Positions 38,468-51,006 of a stretch of DNA of 64,000 nt are shown here, in pieces (within the stretch, counting starts at the first letter, position 1; the number at the start of each line of letters is the position of its first letter). Source of the stretch: Brugia malayi (taxonomy: Eukaryota; Nematoda; Chromadorea; Rhabditida; Onchocercidae); assembly GCF_000002995.4 (NCBI RefSeq), contig NW_025062479.1, positions 2,253,721 to 2,317,720 of the forward strand, given 5' to 3'. The notes under the pieces are model-generated. The model had not been told where the DNA came from, did no database searches, and worked only from the letters and a program-made list of their open reading frames with translations. Position numbers and translations under genes: made by a program.

Positions 38468-41400
38468 AAAATTTAATTCAAAAATCATATGGGTAAAATT
38501 ACTAGACACTATTTAAAGTAATTTGATTTTCATTTATATCTTTGTCATTAATAGCTCTTTTAATTAAACGATTTATTTTTGTAATTGAAATTTTTTCCAT
38601 ATAACGAACAGTAGATTGCAGCAGTTATTACATTGCAATGCTATTATTTGTCATCATTGAATACTTTATTTTTTAATCTTTGACAAATTAAATGAATCAA
38701 CGAATGTCACTTTTCTCATCTAATAGCCATTTTTTTTTTTTATTGATCATTTCAATTCTGAAAAAAATCATATTTTCATTAATAACTTTTTAAAATTTAT
38801 CATATTTATTCACAATATGAATGCATTTATCGTCTGTGCCACATGAATAGGTTCCATATTCTTCAATTGTATTTTCCCGTTTCATTCACATTCTTCATGT
38901 TATTTTGATAAACTCGAATTATCACAGATGTTGAATTTCGATTTGCTACAAATTTAACAAAGAATTTCGCGAAATAGAAAAAAAAAAACAAAGAAAAATA
39001 TGTTTTTCAAGCAAGTATGAAGCTCTATGAAAATTTGAGTTTAAATTTGGTAGGGAAAAAAATCTCTTTTTTTTTTTAAAAAAAAAAAAAAAAAAACCTT
39101 TTAATATTTTAGAGATTTTCAAGGTCATAATTTGCTTCGGATACGAGAAAAATATTAACGATGATGGCATAAATAGATGGGTTCAAATCTTTCTAAATTT
39201 AAGTTCTAAATTAAACTACGATAATTTTCAAGGCAATCCGTTTTATCGTTTTTTTCCATAATGAATAATAATACATAAAATTTGGGATTTAAAAATACAA
39301 ACGAGCATATATTATAAAAACAATAAAAAGTAGTCCAAATATGAAATAATATTTGAATTCCATAACTTATGCAGATTTCCTCACAGATTGGATTCAATAA
39401 TATTAGCTGAAATTATAAAACTAGCATAAGCTATAAATAACTTATATACCCTTCAACAAATGTTGAGGCCTATAAAAATAAGTACCTATCCTATCCTGTT
39501 TGAGTAACGTTCATGAATTGTTTCCTATTGATTTTATTTTTAAATTAAAAAACCATCCAAACTTCCAGATGTTATTTAGATGCAGCCAAAAAAAAAAACG
39601 TCAACTGCATCGATGCAGATACTATCTACCTACTTTCAATATTATTTCCCTATCCAATTGTCACCCTGCTATCATCCATCAATCCAAACAACCACCAACA
39701 GTCTTAGCTGAAAGAATTTCAGATAGTCGTCCTTGTCCATCTCTTCCTCATGAAATACCATTTGCGCCCATATTTTTTTTTTTGAATACTAATTTTGTGT
39801 CATCATTTTATAAACTCGTTTTCTAGCTTTTTTTTTCTTTCACAAGGTTCAAAAATTGATAAATTCTTGAGTTTTTGATTACTAATTCTTAATTCTTTTT
39901 GATTTTACAATGCAATTTCACTTTTGCTTCATACTAAAAATTTGTTAAAGATAATAAAAGTTTTATTTCCTAAACATTTCTTTCTCTCATTTTCTTTATA
40001 TTTTTTAAATTTGATAAATACAGTAATTCATCTAAATTTTCTTCATATATTTTATCTCTATTACAATGCTCATTACCAGTTAGAACAATATTTTACATTC
40101 ACATCTTCGTACATTAATAACAACGAAAATTTTTTAGAAATCTGTTATCATTGCTATTATTGTTATTTATCACTATAATACGACCATATTATGATTTAAA
40201 ATTTTTCAAATAATTTTAAAATTAAATTTTGAAATTTTATTTTTATTACAAATTAAATTATTTTGGGCATTAAATGAAATCACATGTGATATCATATTTA
40301 AATAGAAAATTATCCGTCTTGTAATTTGTTTCTTCTTTTTTTTCATTTTTAATGAAAAAAAAAAAAAAAAAGAAAAAGAAAAAGAAAGGGAGAGAAGAAA
40401 AATGAGGAAGAATGATTTTTTAATGGGAAAATGTAATAGTAATGATAGTAGTAGCACCACAGGGATTCTAAGTCATTTAGTCGATTAGCTAGCACTAAAC
40501 ATCTGTCCTTTCCCCCTAGCTATTATCACACTTTAGCGCCCTTATTAGTTAGCCTTTCATGTCTTTGCCTTTTTACAACTTTCATTTCAATTCTCCTCCA
40601 TTAACTCTCTTTTTTAATTAATCTAAATGCCACTAATATAGTTTATTGAAATTTTCGGTGAGATTATTACAATTGTTATCTTCAATCGATTTGCAACAAT
40701 TTGCTATTCATTTAACTTAAATGTATATTATGATTGATATTCCAATAATTAAGTTGCATTTTAACCTTACGAAAATCTCTATCATCACATTATCAGTCAT
40801 TGTCACCTTTATCACGATCAGATGTCTCATAAAAATAGCGATCATTAACATCACTGTGAATAATCATTATCGAATCATTATCATTATTGTTAACAGATTG
40901 AACATTAACATCTAGTATTATTAATCTTGCTAAATTTTTATTTTGGTTGCAATTAAAATTGTTATTATTATCAATTACACTTATATTAGTATAAAATCAT
41001 TATCCAAATCATATGATCTTGTATAATAAATATTCTTAATTTATTTCTAATTTTATTATTTTCCCAATTAATTTAATGGAATTTTAAGTTGAAAGTAAGG
41101 AAAAGCAAGCAGAAGAAGAAATAAAATTTCCTTTTCAATTTACGTGAATGATGTAATAAACTCGCATTGATTTTTAGCAGCGCTCAAATTTACGGATGTT
41201 GTGTGTATCAAAATTTTGCGTAGAAAAAGCATAAATTCTTGAAGAGCTAAAAAGGAGACAATGATTGTTTGGGACAGAGAAGTGATTTTAGCCTTATATG
41301 TATATTTATTTACTTTTAATTTTATTTTATAATTAACTTAATCAATTTTTTTATTAATTAATTAATCATTTATTATTTATTTAATTTATTTATTCACTAA

Positions 41401-41613
41401 TAATTTTTTTTATTCAGTTCATTTAATCATTAATATTTATCAGCTTTCCTATTTTTATAATTTATTGATTTTCATCAAATGTAAAAAATATACTTGCGTT
41501 TTTTTTCTTTTTTTTTACTTATTCATATTTGCTCACTTCTGCAGATGCTATACTGTACCAAAAATGACTTATTTTTGATTGAATTGGGAAAAGCTTATTA
41601 ATTTATTGCCGAG

Positions 41614-41656
41614 ACCGAAAGAGAGAAAGAGAGAGAGAGAAAGGGAAGGAGAGTTT
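41614..41656. repeat. GA-rich microsatellite
   Basis: Imperfect GAGAAAGAGAGA run. Confidence 0.7.
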
Positions 41657-42352
41657 CAAGAACTAGTTTTGCAAATTTTGATAGTCCTTGGTGCAAAAGT
41701 GCGGTTGTCATCTTAATTTAAAAAAAATTTCAATCTAATATTACACATTCTGGTTGCAACACTAAATATACTAAATACTAGGGCATTGAAAATTTTATCC
41801 TTTTCCATTTATTCAGTCATTAATTAAATAACAGTGATTATCATTATTTGTCTATTTATTTTATTTTATTTATTTGTTTAATTTGGTTAATTAATTTGTT
41901 TATTTATATATCTATTATTATTATTATTATTTTAATCTTTAGTAATTGCCAAATCTTCATCCGAATCTTTTCATGCATCATTTTCCTAATCATTTTTACA
42001 TGGGTTTCATATAATTAACTTAAATTTTTTTCTTATCATTTTATTTTTGATTGAAACAATCCAATCCTTCATTTGATATGTATTTCATACATCGACGATT
42101 GTTGGTGGAAGAAAGAAATATTTGGAAATTGATGTGGTTATTTTTGTCTGTTGGAGTGAAATGCAGCCCCACATTCGGATACATAGAAAGCACCGAGAAA
42201 TTTTATATTTTGCTATCCATTTTAATACACTGATTTTTTGGTTTTTTTTTTCCATATCGAAAAATTAGAAAATAAGTCTGAAATTTCAGTGGACATAACA
42301 TTTCACTAATATTCAAATGGATAAAACATCACTAAAAATTGATTGATCATAA

Positions 42353-42510
42353 TGATAGCCTTATCGATATGATACATTTAATCTTGCTCATAGTCTTATA
42401 TAGTATATTAAACATACTGATAGCTTTATTGATATGACATATTGAACTTACTGAAAGCTAATTGCTAATCTCACTGATAGCCTTACTGATATGATCTATT
42501 AATCTTTTGC
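42353..42510. repeat. Degenerate tandem repeat of about 60 bp, three units
   Basis: Units start at 42353, 42418 and 42475, each opening TGATAGCYTTAYYGATATGA followed by an ATT/CTT segment. Spacing is 65 and 57 bp, so the copies have diverged with small indels. Confidence 0.75.
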
Positions 42511-43287
42511 TTCAGTTAGCTTTATATAATTGATAGCATAAAGCTTGATTTGGCTAAGATTTAAATCATAATCAGTTCAAATCATTTGTCCTTTTTCTCC
42601 TCAATCGTTTCTTTTTTCCCTGATCGTTTTGTTTGTGTGCGTCTATCTATGCATATATGTATATGTTTGTGTATGTGTATGTGTATGTGTGTGTGTTTTT
42701 TTGCTTGTTTGTTTACTTATTCGTTTGTTTATTTGTTCATTTTTTGCTTATTTGTTTGTTTCTATTCAGCTTATCGACATATGACCATTTCTATTAGTAC
42801 ATCAATCATTATTGAATTCGTTGGATTTCAAGCATAATGTCCTCATTTTGAAATTAATTCGTCTAAATTTAATTTTCTTTTCTTTTATGTTAATAAAATG
42901 GTTTGTTACGAATGTTTTCTCTCTCTTTTTTTTTTTTTTTTTTTTTGAACTAAAATTCAATTTAGCAGCTGTGATAATGAGAAATTTGCACATCATGGAA
43001 GTATGTTTTTCCATGGAAAACGTAAAATTCGATAGATATGGAAATACTTTAAATAATCAATAACCATCTTATTGCTAAATTATTGTTGTAATTAATAACA
43101 AAAACAAAAAAAGAAAAAAAAAAAAACTATAAATGAAATCAATGAAATATCATATATAAGCACAAACGGTCATTCTTGGCTTCTGTTGCTGTCAACTTTT
43201 CAATATTACAAACTGTTAGTTAATTTTTTTTTTTTCGATCAAAATCTCTTTTCATCAGCCATGCATTTTTTTTTTTGCGCCTTTTCT

Positions 43288-43520
43288 TCTTCTTTCTATT
43301 ATTGGTTCTGGCCAAAAAAAAAAGTCCTTTTTTTATTCTTCTTATCTTCTTCCTTTTATTGGTTCTGGCCAAACCAAATTTTTTGCGCTCCTTGTCTTTC
43401 TATTATTGGTTTTGGCCAAAAAAAAAAAAATTTCTTTGTACCTCTTTATCCTATCATTGGCTTTCGTCGGATTTTTTTTTCTGCACCTCTTGTCTTTATT
43501 CTATCATTTTAATTGCAATT
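43288..43520. repeat. Degenerate minisatellite of about 50 bp, 4-5 units, core ATTGGTTYTGGCCAAA
   Basis: The ATTGG core starts at 43301, 43358, 43405 and 43456, with a decayed fifth copy near 43506; spacings are 57, 47, 51 and about 50 bp. Each unit also carries a CTTTTCTTTCTAT-like pyrimidine stretch, and several have GCGC. The first three cores include the palindrome TGGCCA. The Phe/Tyr/Trp-rich frames across it are by-products of the repeat. Confidence 0.8.
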
Positions 43521-43979
43521 CATTCATTCCCTCTTTTAGCTTTCAAATAATATTAAATTTCTATTTGGTGACAAATTTGCACACACAAAAAAAAGATAAA
43601 AGAAAAAGTTGTATGAATTATCCGAAAAATTTCCTTCATTTTGTTTTAAATGTTCTGATTTTTTTTTTTTTTTTTTTAAAAAAAAGTAAACTAAAATTCA
43701 AGTAAATAAGTGTTACTTTTTTTTTTTAAAAAAAAAAAGAAACATGTTATTGCCAATTATAGATGTTCAATATAATATGATAGTTCCAAGACATATCACT
43801 AAGCAAGAAATATATTTGCATAAATAAATTTGTTATAACATAATAAATTAATTATATAGTCCCTTTGCCATTAAAATTCAAACATTACGTTGAAAAGATG
43901 CTTATTATCTATTTACGTCATTTATCGTTTTATTTTCCTTTTCCAAAATTTTCTATTTCAAATACTTCTTCTTGTATTT

Positions 43980-43987
43980 CTAAACAT

Positions 43988-44018
<31 letters not shown>

Positions 44019-44040
44019 TAAACATTTGTATATATATATA
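43980..44040. repeat. (TA)n microsatellite with duplicated flank
   Basis: The string CTAAACATTTG plus a TA run occurs twice in tandem (43980 and 44018), so a 38-bp unit was duplicated. Confidence 0.85.
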
Positions 44041-45215
44041 TTCTTTTTGTTATTCAAATTTCAATTAGAAACAGTTTAGTTTTAAATTACATCACAGGAA
44101 TATAAAACCAACTTTATTCATAATTTTAACATTAACCATCATTTTCTAACAATACGAGATAATCGATAGGATAAAAATGCATAAAAAGAAAAAAGTGAAA
44201 GTTCTTTTTCTTTTTTCTAATAAAATTTTCAAAACATATGTTTGTTTCAACAAAGCAATATGTTTATTTTTGTATATTATTCATTGCTTTTGCTTCTTTT
44301 TTTTTCTTCCCTCTCTCTCTCCCTTTATTTACTTATCTAAAAATCTTTGCGAAATAATTTAAATATATTATACATGTATATGTAATAATTATAAAAGCAA
44401 TCGTGTTCATTCCATTCTAAATTAAGTTAGAAATGATATCTTTCTATATTGTTTTGTATTATTCGATCTAATTAATTAGTAAAGAAAAAATTTTTCTAGT
44501 TATTTTCATTACCAATAAAAATTTGCCAAATGTATTGCATTAAGAATTTGAGCCAAATTTTGAAAAAAAAAGAGTTTTCATATAATATACATGATGGAAT
44601 AACTGTAGTTGAAAGATCCTTTAACTGATCATTGTGCTATTTGACTGATTCTTACTCTTTCTCTTTCATGTCTCTTTTTTTTTTTCTTTTTGAAAAGATG
44701 AAAAATGATAAGAGTGATAGAGTTAACAGTGGCGATAACAACAACACCACTGATATAAGAACTAAAATGTGCGCAATTGTTTTATTCGTAGATTTTTACT
44801 ACTGTGCCTCTTTGTACCGCCCATAAATGATTGAGTATTTTCTTGATGAATGAAGTAATTGTCAAAGTGCAAAAAAAAAAAAAAAAAGAAAAGAAAATTT
44901 CGAGTGGTGGAGAAAGAAAATAAAATAGTGAGGAATAAAATTTTAAACGGAGTGAAATCAGCGGGACGGCTGGAAGACAAAACTGGGAGAAAAGGTTTTG
45001 GTGCATCACAGAAAATAAAAAACTATCAACATTTTTCTCAATTAATTACGAATGCTTTGCAATCATTAATAGCACAACAAAAGTATCATCAAATATATTT
45101 TATCAAAAATATTTAAATAATTGTCATCTCTCTCTTTCCTTTATTTGTTAATCTTCCTAATTATTGCTTAAATAAACAAAAAAAAAAAAAGTATTATTTC
45201 AACAATGTAGCTAAC

Positions 45216-45270
45216 TTTCTTCTCTCTCTCTCTCTCTCGCTCTCTATTTCCCTCTCTCCCTTTCTCTCTG
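45216..45270. repeat. (TC)n microsatellite
   Basis: Runs of TCTC interrupted by CGC and ATTTCC. A CTT/CTC-rich stretch follows at about 45651-45716. Confidence 0.85.
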
Positions 45271-45678
45271 TACAAACAAAAATATATTTTGCTCGGTAGA
45301 TGTCAAAGAATTTTGGCATAACCTCAGTGCTGTACATTATCTGATCTATGATGATATATTGAACATTAAAAGTATTATTAGCCATTCCCAAATCTCAATT
45401 ATTATTATTTTTTTTTTTAAGGTTATTATGGAGCTATCATTATTTCATCAGTATTATGTGTTTGAATTAATGATAGAAATGAATAATTTTTTCATAATTA
45501 ATCAGATAAGAAGGATCATATTTTCTCATTCATTAATTACCATTCGGAAATTATTTTTACTCTTCCGGTTACAATATATTCCGGTTATGTCAAAAAGTAA
45601 TATTATTAACATTTTTCAAAGCATCATCATTTGTTACAATCATTGATTTCTTTCTTCTCTTTCTCCTCCTCCTCCTTC

Positions 45679-45713
<35 letters not shown>

Positions 45714-47170
45714 CTCATTTCAACTATTGCATTGCATTTTTGTGTTATTGCTCTTTTTGACATGTATGGTGGTAGTAGTTTCGCCCTCAAATTTTGAGGA
45801 CATCAATGATGTTTATAAAATTTTATGTTAATCGATAGTCTTTCTTTATGGAATTACTAGGAAAGACTGATGGATTTTCTGCAGCACAAATTTGATAATA
45901 CTACTTTAAATTTAAACAATGATTAATATTACTACTAATATATTTAATTGTTGTAATAATATCTTCTGTCAAATATGTTTATTTTTGTCGTTTGTACTGT
46001 TTTACTTCAAATATTCTATTGTACATTTTTTCTTCCAATTCTTTTTTCTTTTTTTTTAAAAAAAATATAAGTCAAAATAGATGAAATTTTACGATATTGA
46101 AAATTGTATGGTGAAATAACTAACAAAGTTTGTCAGTTGAATCTTTTTTTTGCTTCAATTAAATAATCAGTGCTTAAAGATTTATGCCAAATGAACAAGA
46201 ATGTTTCGTTAATTTCTTTAGGATATAATTTGAATAATAAGGCAGAAATCATTAGATTTTATTTATATTGAAATTGAATAACATGCATATTTAACGATGC
46301 AAAATCATTAAAAAAGAAATGAAGGATATTTTTTTTAAAAAAGTAAAATTTATCTCAATCCATGCTATCATCATTAATAATGTCTTTAACAACCATTCAC
46401 ATTCCAGTAATTAATGATTATTTAGGAATATCACCACCACCCTCCTTTTTTTTTTTTTTTGCGAAACTAAGAATATCATATGATCTTTCAATTATTTTGT
46501 ACATTTTATGGATAATTTGTTACCAATTCTATCATTTATTTATCAAAATATTCATTACATATTATTTAAAATATTTACTATTAATTTTACCTTATGTTAT
46601 TAATTAAAGAGGTTACTTTATATGAAACAAAACAAAAAAAAAAACTTCAAAGCATTAAATCCATAAAAAATAAGATGAGCTAACATTTGGGTGAAAAAAA
46701 AAAAGAAATGAAAAGATGAGAAGATTCAATTAATTACTAAAAGATAGTAAAGAAGACAAAGGGGAATGATTGTGCAAATGGACAAGAAAAGCCAGTTGTA
46801 ACAAGCTCACTAACAATAATCAAATAATTAATTTAAAAAAAAAAGCCAACAATAGGAGGAAATAGAAGCTATGAAAACAATTTGTTAACATTTCAATTAT
46901 ATCTCATTCTTCATTAATTTCCTTTTTTTTTTTTTTTTTTTTTTTTTTATTTTTGATACACCTGACATATCTGACAAATCATTTTCTAAGCTTAAAATTA
47001 CTATATTTTAAATATAAATATTTGCAATGCAATGCAAAAAAAGTCTAACCTACTTTTTGTTCTGATGAAAAAAAAAAAAAACTATCATCAGAATACAACA
47101 AGCTTGCTAGGAATAATCAATTAATTAATTTTAATTAATAGTAGCTTGCATGGGTCTAATTTATGTATGT

Positions 47171-47366
47171 CAGTGTGTGTGTGTGTGTGCATGTATGCAT
47201 GTATGTGATGTACCATCGGCATTTAAGAGGATCACATTGACCTAATTGTTATATAATAAATCAGTTCATCGTTTGTCGCTAGCTCTTCTACTTTACTTTA
47301 TTGGTAAAGCTCTTTTCAACATACACACATACACATACACACACACACATATACACACATACACAT
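47171..47366. repeat. (GT)n and (CA)n microsatellites facing each other
   Basis: GTGTGTGTGTGTGCATGTATGCATG runs in 47171-47205, and an imperfect ACACAT/CACA run in 47320-47366. The two tracts are complementary and about 115 bp apart, so they could pair as a long imperfect hairpin. Confidence 0.8.
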
Positions 47367-47954
47367 CTATTCTCAATTTGTGTTGTTTAGTATCCATCGT
47401 TTATTGCCAAAAATAAGGCATGTTAGCTGGTTCTGCAAAACATGTCCAGTTATCGGAATACAATTAATTTCATGTTAGAATATATTCGATGAGAAAGAAG
47501 AGAGTCTATTTCGATTCTTTGATGAGATATTTTGAAATGCTTAAGCAGTAATATATAAGGTTGATAAATTGTAAAAGTTATTAATAAATATGCTAGAAAT
47601 GTTGGCCGTTATTATTATTCTTTTTTCTTTAGAAATTTAAAAATGAGATTTGTTGGATAACGGAAAAACGACTGATGGATGAGGAAGACTTTTCATCACT
47701 TCACTTTTTCTTTTATATATATATATATATACTTCATCTCGGTCTTTCTTTTTTCTTTTTGCCGTAGTTAATAGGTAGCAGCATTTTATAGGGAGCAATT
47801 AACAAATTAAATTTGATGGGAATGGAGTTGAAAATGTGATTTTGGAAGCTCGGAAAGCAATACATCGTGAAATTGTTAAACGACAATCATTTGAAATTTT
47901 TTTTTTTTTTTTTCAATTAAGAACAGTTTGTCTACATTATTTGTGCTTATGTAT

Positions 47955-48095
47955 GAGTGTGTGTATGTGTATGTATGTATATTCGCCGAATGTATGTAGC
48001 TTTATATATCACATGTATGTGGCATACATTTGTTTGTTTACGTATAAATATATTTATACACTTATATGTTTGTGTATGTGTATGTGTACTTGTCA
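47955..48095. repeat. Imperfect GTGTATGTGTATG repeat
   Basis: Clusters of GTGTATG units alternate with TATA-rich stretches. Confidence 0.75.
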
Positions 48096-50418
48096 TCCGA
48101 TGATCATCGGTTTGTCGTAATGATAGTTGTTGCTTGATGAGTGTATTAAATGTTAGTATGATAGTAGTATAAGTTAATTTTCATTTTCAACTATAAATAA
48201 AACAATTTATTCGAATTCCTATATTGAAATTCAATATATTACATTTTGTTAAGCAGTTAATAAATATAATGAAAAAGTAGGGGTTATTTCATTAAAAATA
48301 ATTTTTTTTTTTAATTTCATTAAATATAAAAGCAAATTAAATGAAGTTAGCAGGAAAAAAAAAAGAAAAAACACCGAAATAGTAATTTATTTTTTAAAAC
48401 CCTGTTGTGTTTCCAAAAAAAAAAAAAAAAAAAGACGAAAAAAAAAAAAAAACAAACTTCAAAAATTGGATAGTAATTAATTAAGTAATTTTCTTATAGA
48501 AGTTTGAAATAACATTTCAAAACTATCGCAATGAAATGACAATAATTAATTGAGCTTTTTTCGTATTTTTTATTTTTATTTTTTGTTTCAAATGTTCAAA
48601 TCAATTTAATCATTACTGAAACCTGACAAATCATCATCATTTTTGGAATTTTTTTCATCATTTATACAGCGAAATATTTTCTTTTTCTTTCATTTTTTTC
48701 CTTTTTTTCTTTTTTTTTTTTTTTTTTTTTTTTTTTGTTTTAGCCAACTAAATGAAATTTTATGAAAAACTTTGCATGCATTATTCGTCGCTGATTGATT
48801 TTTTTGAAAGTTTCTTCTTTTCTTTCTTTCTTGCTTCTCTTTTTTCTCTTTTTTTTTTCAGTCATTTAAAAATTGTTAAACGGAAAAAGAAAAGTAGGAA
48901 AAAATAAAGTAAAATGTTTTTTTGAAAAAAAAAAATTTCTTTTCGGTTTTTTTTTTTTCGTCATGAGCATATTAATGCTTAAATAATAAGAGTGCATGCC
49001 GAAAATGCTAAAACCGGATGGAAATGAAATTTTGGTTTTGCTTCCGTTTTGTTGACACATTTTATAATGCAGCATGTACATGTACCAACTTCGATAATGA
49101 TGCGACAAAACAAAAAAAAAAACAAATCAAAAAGAAGCGAATTTCTGAAGTTCATCATTTCTTCCTGTCAACCTAATTTTTAATTTTTTAAAATTCTTCC
49201 AGTAATATCATCTAGGCCCATTAACTATCAATATTTCTTTTCTTTTTTTTTATCTTGGTACCTTTAAGATATTTTCCCAATTTTAAGTTTTTTTAAATTT
49301 AAAAGTTTAAACAGTTTTCGTCTATTATTATACCACATATTAATGTTTGTCATTTTGTTTTTCTCAATATTTTTTATTTATTTAAGAAAAAAAAAAGATT
49401 TGAAATTAAATATATACTTTAAGCTATATGCATGAAACCATGTTTTTAATGGTTCTTCTAATCGAGTCTTTTTCAGCAATGCTTTTTCTCTTTTTTTTTC
49501 TCTCTAAATATAACTTTTTTTTTCTTTCTTCCAAATAAAATAAGTAGTATATAATAAATATTGTAACTTAAAATCAGAATTGAAAAAAAAAACTGCTTAA
49601 AACTTTCAGAGAAATTGATAATTTCATAAAATTTATATATGCATCAATTATTAGTTTCAATCATTTTTTTTCCCAAATAAATATTAGATTCTTACATAAA
49701 AATACTTCGTCAATGAACCAATCGTCTAGTTGAAAAAAAATATTTCAAGAATTAATTTAACTCCATTTTATTTATTGATAATTACAAGATGATTTTTTTT
49801 TTTTTTTAATTTTTAAAAAAGAAATATTTTTTTTATATAGAATTTATTTCATAAAATTTAAATAGTCCATTAAAATACGCGTAAAATTCAATAATTTAAA
49901 TATTTTTTCATATAGTAATTAAAAATTATTTTTTATACTAATATATCCTAAAAATTATTGTTATATATTACAATTATATATATATTAATAAATAATAATG
50001 CAATCATTTATGAAGCAATTTGTAGTAAACTTTGAAATGAAATAATAGCGGCAAAGGATATGATGACAATTCATGAAATTATTGGGCTATGAAATGATGT
50101 AAATGTGAGTGTATGAAATTTATAAATCATTGGAAAATTATTGCAACGAAATAAGAGGATGAAAATTTTGATGTCTTTTTCTTTTTTTTTTTTAAAACAG
50201 CAAAAAAATTTTTTTTTTAGTAAATCCTAATTTAATCTTATAAATCATATTGATCCATTTCATCATTAAAACTTAACCAACGATAGCGTTTCAAACAAAA
50301 AAAAACAGCAATATTCTTTTCTTCATTTTTTTTTCGCTTTATACTTCTTGAAATTATTATTTCCACTCCCTATATTATGATTATTTTAAAATTATTTGTT
50401 ACTTTAACATAAATGTAA

Positions 50419-50444
50419 CATATATATATATATATATATATATG
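50419..50444. repeat. (TA)n microsatellite
   Basis: Uninterrupted ATATAT run of about 24-26 bp. Confidence 0.85.
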
Positions 50445-50466
50445 TTCATTCTAATTATAGGATGTT

Positions 50467-50508
50467 AATTAATTGATATAATTAATTAGCTAATTATATC
50501 AATTAATT
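50467..50508. repeat. Inverted repeat, 18-bp arms, 6-nt loop
   Basis: Arms 50467-50484 and 50491-50508 are perfectly complementary (left arm contains TTGATATAATTA). A second, shorter inverted repeat lies downstream: 9-bp arms at 50670-50678 and 50691-50699 with a 12-nt loop. Confidence 0.85.
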
Positions 50509-50794
50509 TATATATTATTTATTGTTAACATTAGAGACATTGAAAACTTTTTAATGATATCATTTCAATTTATTGTATATAATTTTTCACATATTCTACA
50601 TTTTATTTATAACTAATTTATATTTTTTCCAATAAGTTTCTTTTTTTATTTTCTATTTTTTTCTTTTCCCACTCAATGTATTATTGATTGCATTGAGTGC
50701 TTTAAACGATAGCTAAAAGCACAATTCAAATAAGCGGTCTTTTCGAAAGCTAATCATTATGCTTTTTCATCCCTTTCGTCTGATCGAGAACGAA

Positions 50795-50865
50795 CACACA
50801 TATACACACACACACGCACACACACACACACACATACATACATACACGGACACAAACATACATAT
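50795..50865. repeat. (CA)n microsatellite
   Basis: ACACAC run with CATACATACA interruptions. Confidence 0.9.
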
Positions 50866-50956
50866 ATACTTTTACCAACCAATAACGGGAAAAGTTTAAA
50901 ATATAGTTTTGGTGTTATTTCTATTTGAACTGTAAATGAAGTGAAGAAAAAAAAAG

Positions 50957-51006
50957 CGAGAGAGAGAGAATGAGAGGAGAGAGGGAGAGAGAGAGAGAGG
51001 GAGAAA
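50957..51006. repeat. (GA)n microsatellite
   Basis: GAGAGA run with GGGA interruptions, 100 bp after the CA tract. Confidence 0.9.

Noticed and set aside
42051..42233. 60-codon frame containing HRRLLVEERNIWKLMWLF
   Set aside because: Moderate complexity but no splice-linked partner, no family resemblance and no bias beyond chance; the start is not ATG-supported upstream of the repeat region.
43186..43705. Three overlapping Phe/Tyr/Trp-rich frames
   Set aside because: They are read-throughs of the ATTGG/TGGCCA minisatellite and poly-T tracts.
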